A DNA stretch of 9,334 bases from Streptomyces katrae (GTDB taxonomy: Bacteria; Actinomycetota; Actinomycetes; Streptomycetales; Streptomycetaceae): the NCBI RefSeq assembly GCF_000966975.1, contig NZ_JZWV01000846.1, forward strand, positions 1-9,334, written 5' to 3'. The notes under the pieces are model-generated. The model saw only the letters and a program-made list of their open reading frames with translations. It was not told the origin of the DNA and made no database searches. This document shows, in pieces, positions 8,315 to 9,334 of the stretch. Position numbers and translations under genes: made by a program. The first letter of the stretch is position 1, and each line of letters begins with the position of its first letter.

Positions 8315-8366
8315 AGGGCGGAAAAAAAGAGGGGGGTGGGAAGGGTCGATTTCCGGCCCGTTTCCG

Positions 8367-8372
8367 ACGCTA
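8367..8372 (-). promoter_or_regulatory. Candidate narG -10 hexamer
   Basis: The minus strand reads TAGCGT, which fits the streptomycete vegetative -10 pattern TAGNNT. It predicts a transcript start near 8360 and a leader of about 56 bases before TTG 8304. No good TTGAC -35 is seen; the DevR-like box occupies that place, as expected for an activator-dependent promoter. Confidence 0.4.
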
Positions 8373-8392
8373 CGCCCGCCGGAATGCCGAAC

Positions 8393-8412
8393 CCGGTGAC
8401 AAAGGTCCCCAT
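8393..8412 (-). promoter_or_regulatory. Candidate DevR/DosR (OsdR)-type hypoxia/NO-response box
   Basis: On the minus strand the core reads GGGAC-CTTT-GTCAC (8409-8396). The mycobacterial DosR/DevR consensus core is GGGAC-TWWA-GTCCC, with TTS before it and SAA after it. The two five-base half-sites match at nine of ten positions, and the flanking TG and C also agree. The centre is at 8402.5, which is -42.5 relative to the start site predicted from the hexamer at 8372-8367; that is the usual place for a DevR site overlapping the -35 region. Streptomycetes have a DevR orthologue, OsdR, known to respond to low oxygen. The assignment is by motif only. Confidence 0.5.
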
Positions 8413-8428
8413 TGCCCGTGACCTCTTT
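8401..8428. repeat. Interrupted inverted repeat around ATG 8412
   Basis: Plus strand aaaggtc (8401-8407) pairs with gacctcttt (8420-8428) with one bulged base, leaving a 12-base loop that contains the CAT complementary to ATG 8412. It overlaps the DevR-like box. It could be an operator element, or, if transcription starts further upstream, a hairpin hiding the ATG-associated ribosome site. It may be a chance feature. Confidence 0.35.
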
Positions 8429-8468
8429 CCGGTCTTTCGGGGGCCGAGTGGGTGCGAAGCTGGTGTTC

Positions 8469-8486
8469 CCCCAACTGTGGGGCCCC
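8469..8486. repeat. Overlapping palindromes in the divergent region
   Basis: CCCCA-ACTG-TGGGG (8469-8482) is a perfect five-base-arm dyad, and its right arm runs directly into the perfect palindrome GGGGCCCC (8479-8486). It lies about 60 bases upstream of the ywiC-like start. It could be an operator or a leader hairpin for that gene; the composition is G/C-rich, so chance is a real alternative. Confidence 0.3.
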
Positions 8487-8544
8487 GGGCCTGAATTACG
8501 CGGCGGAATTCCACTTTCGGTGCCGCATCGAGAACGGAACGGAA

Positions 8545-9273
8545 ATGACCTACCGCTGGATACCCGACCAGCACGGGGCGTGGGCGATGCTGGCCGTGCC
8601 CTTCCTCGCCGGGACGTTCCTCTCCCCGCGACCCGGCTGGGCGCACGCGGCGCTGTTCGCGGCCTGGCTGCTCGGCTACGCGGCCGCCTTCCACGCGCAG
8701 CAGTGGCTACGGCTGCACGCGCGCGGCCTGCGCTCGGCGCGGCGGCACGGGGTCCCGGCGGTGGTGTGCGGGGCGGCGGCGGGGGCGTCCGGCCTGCCCC
8801 TGGCCCTCGCGCACCCCTGGCTGCTCCTCGCGGCCGCGGCGGCCCTGCCCTTCCTGGCGGTGAACACCTGGTACGCGTGGCGGGGCCGGGAGCGGGCCCT
8901 GGCCAACGGCCTGGTGGCGGTGGTACCGGCCTGCGGGATGCTGCTCGTCGCGGCACGGCTGGGCGGCCTCGGCCCCGGCGGGGCCTGGCGGGCGGCGGCG
9001 GCCTGCCTGCTGTACTTCGCGGGGACGGTGCCGTACGTGAAGACGATGATCCGCGAGCGGGGTTCGGTGGGGTACCGCCGCGCATCGGTCGGCTACCACG
9101 CGGCGGCCGTACCGCTGGCCGCGGCCCTCTCCCCGTGGCTGACCCCGGTCTTCGCGGCCTGCCTCGCCCGAGCGGTCCTCCTCCCGGGCCGGCGGCTGCG
9201 CCCCGCGAAGGTCGGCGCGCTGGAACTGACCCTCTCGGCGGCCCTCCTGACGACCTTGCTGCCAACCTTCTGA
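8545..9273 (+). CDS. YwiC-like integral membrane protein
   Basis: A 242-residue, very hydrophobic protein with about seven or eight predicted membrane segments (roughly residues 12-27, 32-50, 70-88, 91-108, 119-140, 147-162, 185-210 and 222-241). Seen: an N-terminal PDQHGAWAMLAVPFLAG motif (residues 7-23), an NTWYAWRGRERALANG loop (107-122), and a charged YVKTMIRERG segment (164-173) followed by GYHAAAV. Known: these features match the YwiC-like family, named for B. subtilis YwiC, whose gene also sits beside narGHJI; its biochemical role is, to my knowledge, not established. The start ATG 8545 was chosen because homology begins at YRWIPDQHG; upstream sequence in the same frame back to GTG 8452 has no family character. 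Only a weak purine stretch (GGAACGGAA) precedes it. It is transcribed divergently from narG, so the two may share regulation. Inference: a membrane function supporting nitrate respiration. Confidence 0.85.
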   Translation: MTYRWIPDQHGAWAMLAVPFLAGTFLSPRPGWAHAALFAAWLLGYAAAFHAQQWLRLHARGLRSARRHGVPAVVCGAAAGASGLPLALAHPWLLLAAAAALPFLAVNTWYAWRGRERALANGLVAVVPACGMLLVAARLGGLGPGGAWRAAAACLLYFAGTVPYVKTMIRERGSVGYRRASVGYHAAAVPLAAALSPWLTPVFAACLARAVLLPGRRLRPAKVGALELTLSAALLTTLLPTF

Positions 9274-9311
9274 TCCGGGGCGCGCCGCACACGGGCCACC
9301 GCTGCGCGGAT

Positions 9312-9323
9312 CCCGCCGGCGGG
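9312..9323. terminator. Possible hairpin downstream of the ywiC-like gene
   Basis: CCCGCCGGCGGG is a perfect 12-base palindrome, 38 bases after the ywiC-like stop. It has no separate loop and no T-run follows, so it would at best be a weak, streptomycete-style terminator. Nothing else is recognisable between 9274 and 9334. Confidence 0.25.
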
Positions 9324-9334
9324 GCCATAAACAG

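Larger units (their letters stand above)
8305..8544. promoter_or_regulatory. Divergent control region between narG and the ywiC-like gene
   Basis: About 240 bases separate TTG 8304 of narG from ATG 8545 of the ywiC-like gene. This region has more A/T than the genes on either side, including an A7 run on the plus strand at 8322-8328. It holds a DevR-like box, a -10-like hexamer, a narG ribosome site and two inverted repeats, listed separately. I see no convincing Fnr/Crp-type (TTGAT-N4-ATCAA or TGTGA-N6-TCACA) or Rex-type site, and no clear promoter for the ywiC-like gene. Confidence 0.6.

Noticed and set aside
6595..8421. A 608-codon plus-strand open frame opposite narG
   Set aside because: Its translation is low-complexity G/R/P/V-rich sequence with no family motifs. 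High-GC codon bias on the narG strand leaves long open frames on the opposite strand; narG has complete domain motifs through this whole stretch.
8452..8544. GTG start at 8452 for the ywiC-like gene
   Set aside because: The 31 added residues are cysteine-rich and non-hydrophobic with no family resemblance. Family homology starts right after ATG 8545.
8305..8544. Fnr/Crp-type or Rex-type site controlling narG
   Set aside because: I looked for TTGAT-N4-ATCAA, TGTGA-N6-TCACA and TTGTGAA-like dyads and found none with both halves. The DevR-like dyad is the only good match.
8305..8694. NarG extended upstream to an ATG at 8694
   Set aside because: The extension runs through the intergenic region and into the ywiC-like gene on the other strand, and has no similarity to NarG N-termini.
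1..9334. Mobile element, CRISPR or phage defence system
   Set aside because: There is no transposase, integrase, terminal repeat, spaced direct-repeat array, tRNA attachment site or drop in G+C across the genes. All genes belong to respiration or heme chemistry.

Overview
The window is very GC-rich, and its genes have the strong G/C third-position bias of a high-GC actinobacterium. The proteins look streptomycete, so Streptomyces or a close relative is most likely. No tRNA, rRNA, CRISPR array, insertion sequence or transposase is visible. The DNA looks like a settled chromosomal metabolic locus, not a mobile island.

Layout. Nearly everything lies on the minus strand in one compact run, read from right to left: narG (start near 8304, end 4642), narH (4639-3113), narJ (3116-2442), narI (2442-1717), a radical SAM/SPASM protein (1720-533), and the N-terminal 177 residues of a HemY-type porphyrinogen oxidase (533-1, cut by the window edge). 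Adjacent genes overlap by 1 or 4 bases or are 2 bases apart, so this is almost certainly one translationally coupled operon. Diverging from narG on the plus strand is a YwiC-like membrane protein (8545-9273). The roughly 240-base region between the two starts carries the only convincing regulatory signals. The last 60 bases, after the ywiC-like gene, hold one G/C-rich palindrome.

How the genes work together. NarG (bis-MGD molybdenum and one [4Fe-4S]), NarH (four Fe-S clusters) and NarI (two b hemes) form the membrane-bound respiratory nitrate reductase, which reduces nitrate to nitrite with quinol electrons on the cytoplasmic side. NarJ is its assembly chaperone. The two distal genes appear to extend the operon with a tetrapyrrole module. 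The oxidase belongs to the family that makes coproporphyrin III in actinobacterial heme synthesis. The radical SAM protein resembles the NirJ/AhbD class of heme-modifying enzymes. A plausible reading is that the operon makes the nitrate reductase together with enzymes that supply or adjust heme under low oxygen.

Most interesting points. (1) A DevR/DosR-type hypoxia/NO-response box (8393-8412) lies exactly 42.5 bases upstream of the start site predicted from a streptomycete -10 hexamer (8367-8372). (2) This arrangement, with codon use and a strong ribosome site, argues that narG starts at TTG 8304 and not at ATG 8412, which lies inside the box. (3) The coupled narGHJI - radical SAM - porphyrinogen oxidase operon suggests a little-studied heme-supply function for the radical SAM protein.
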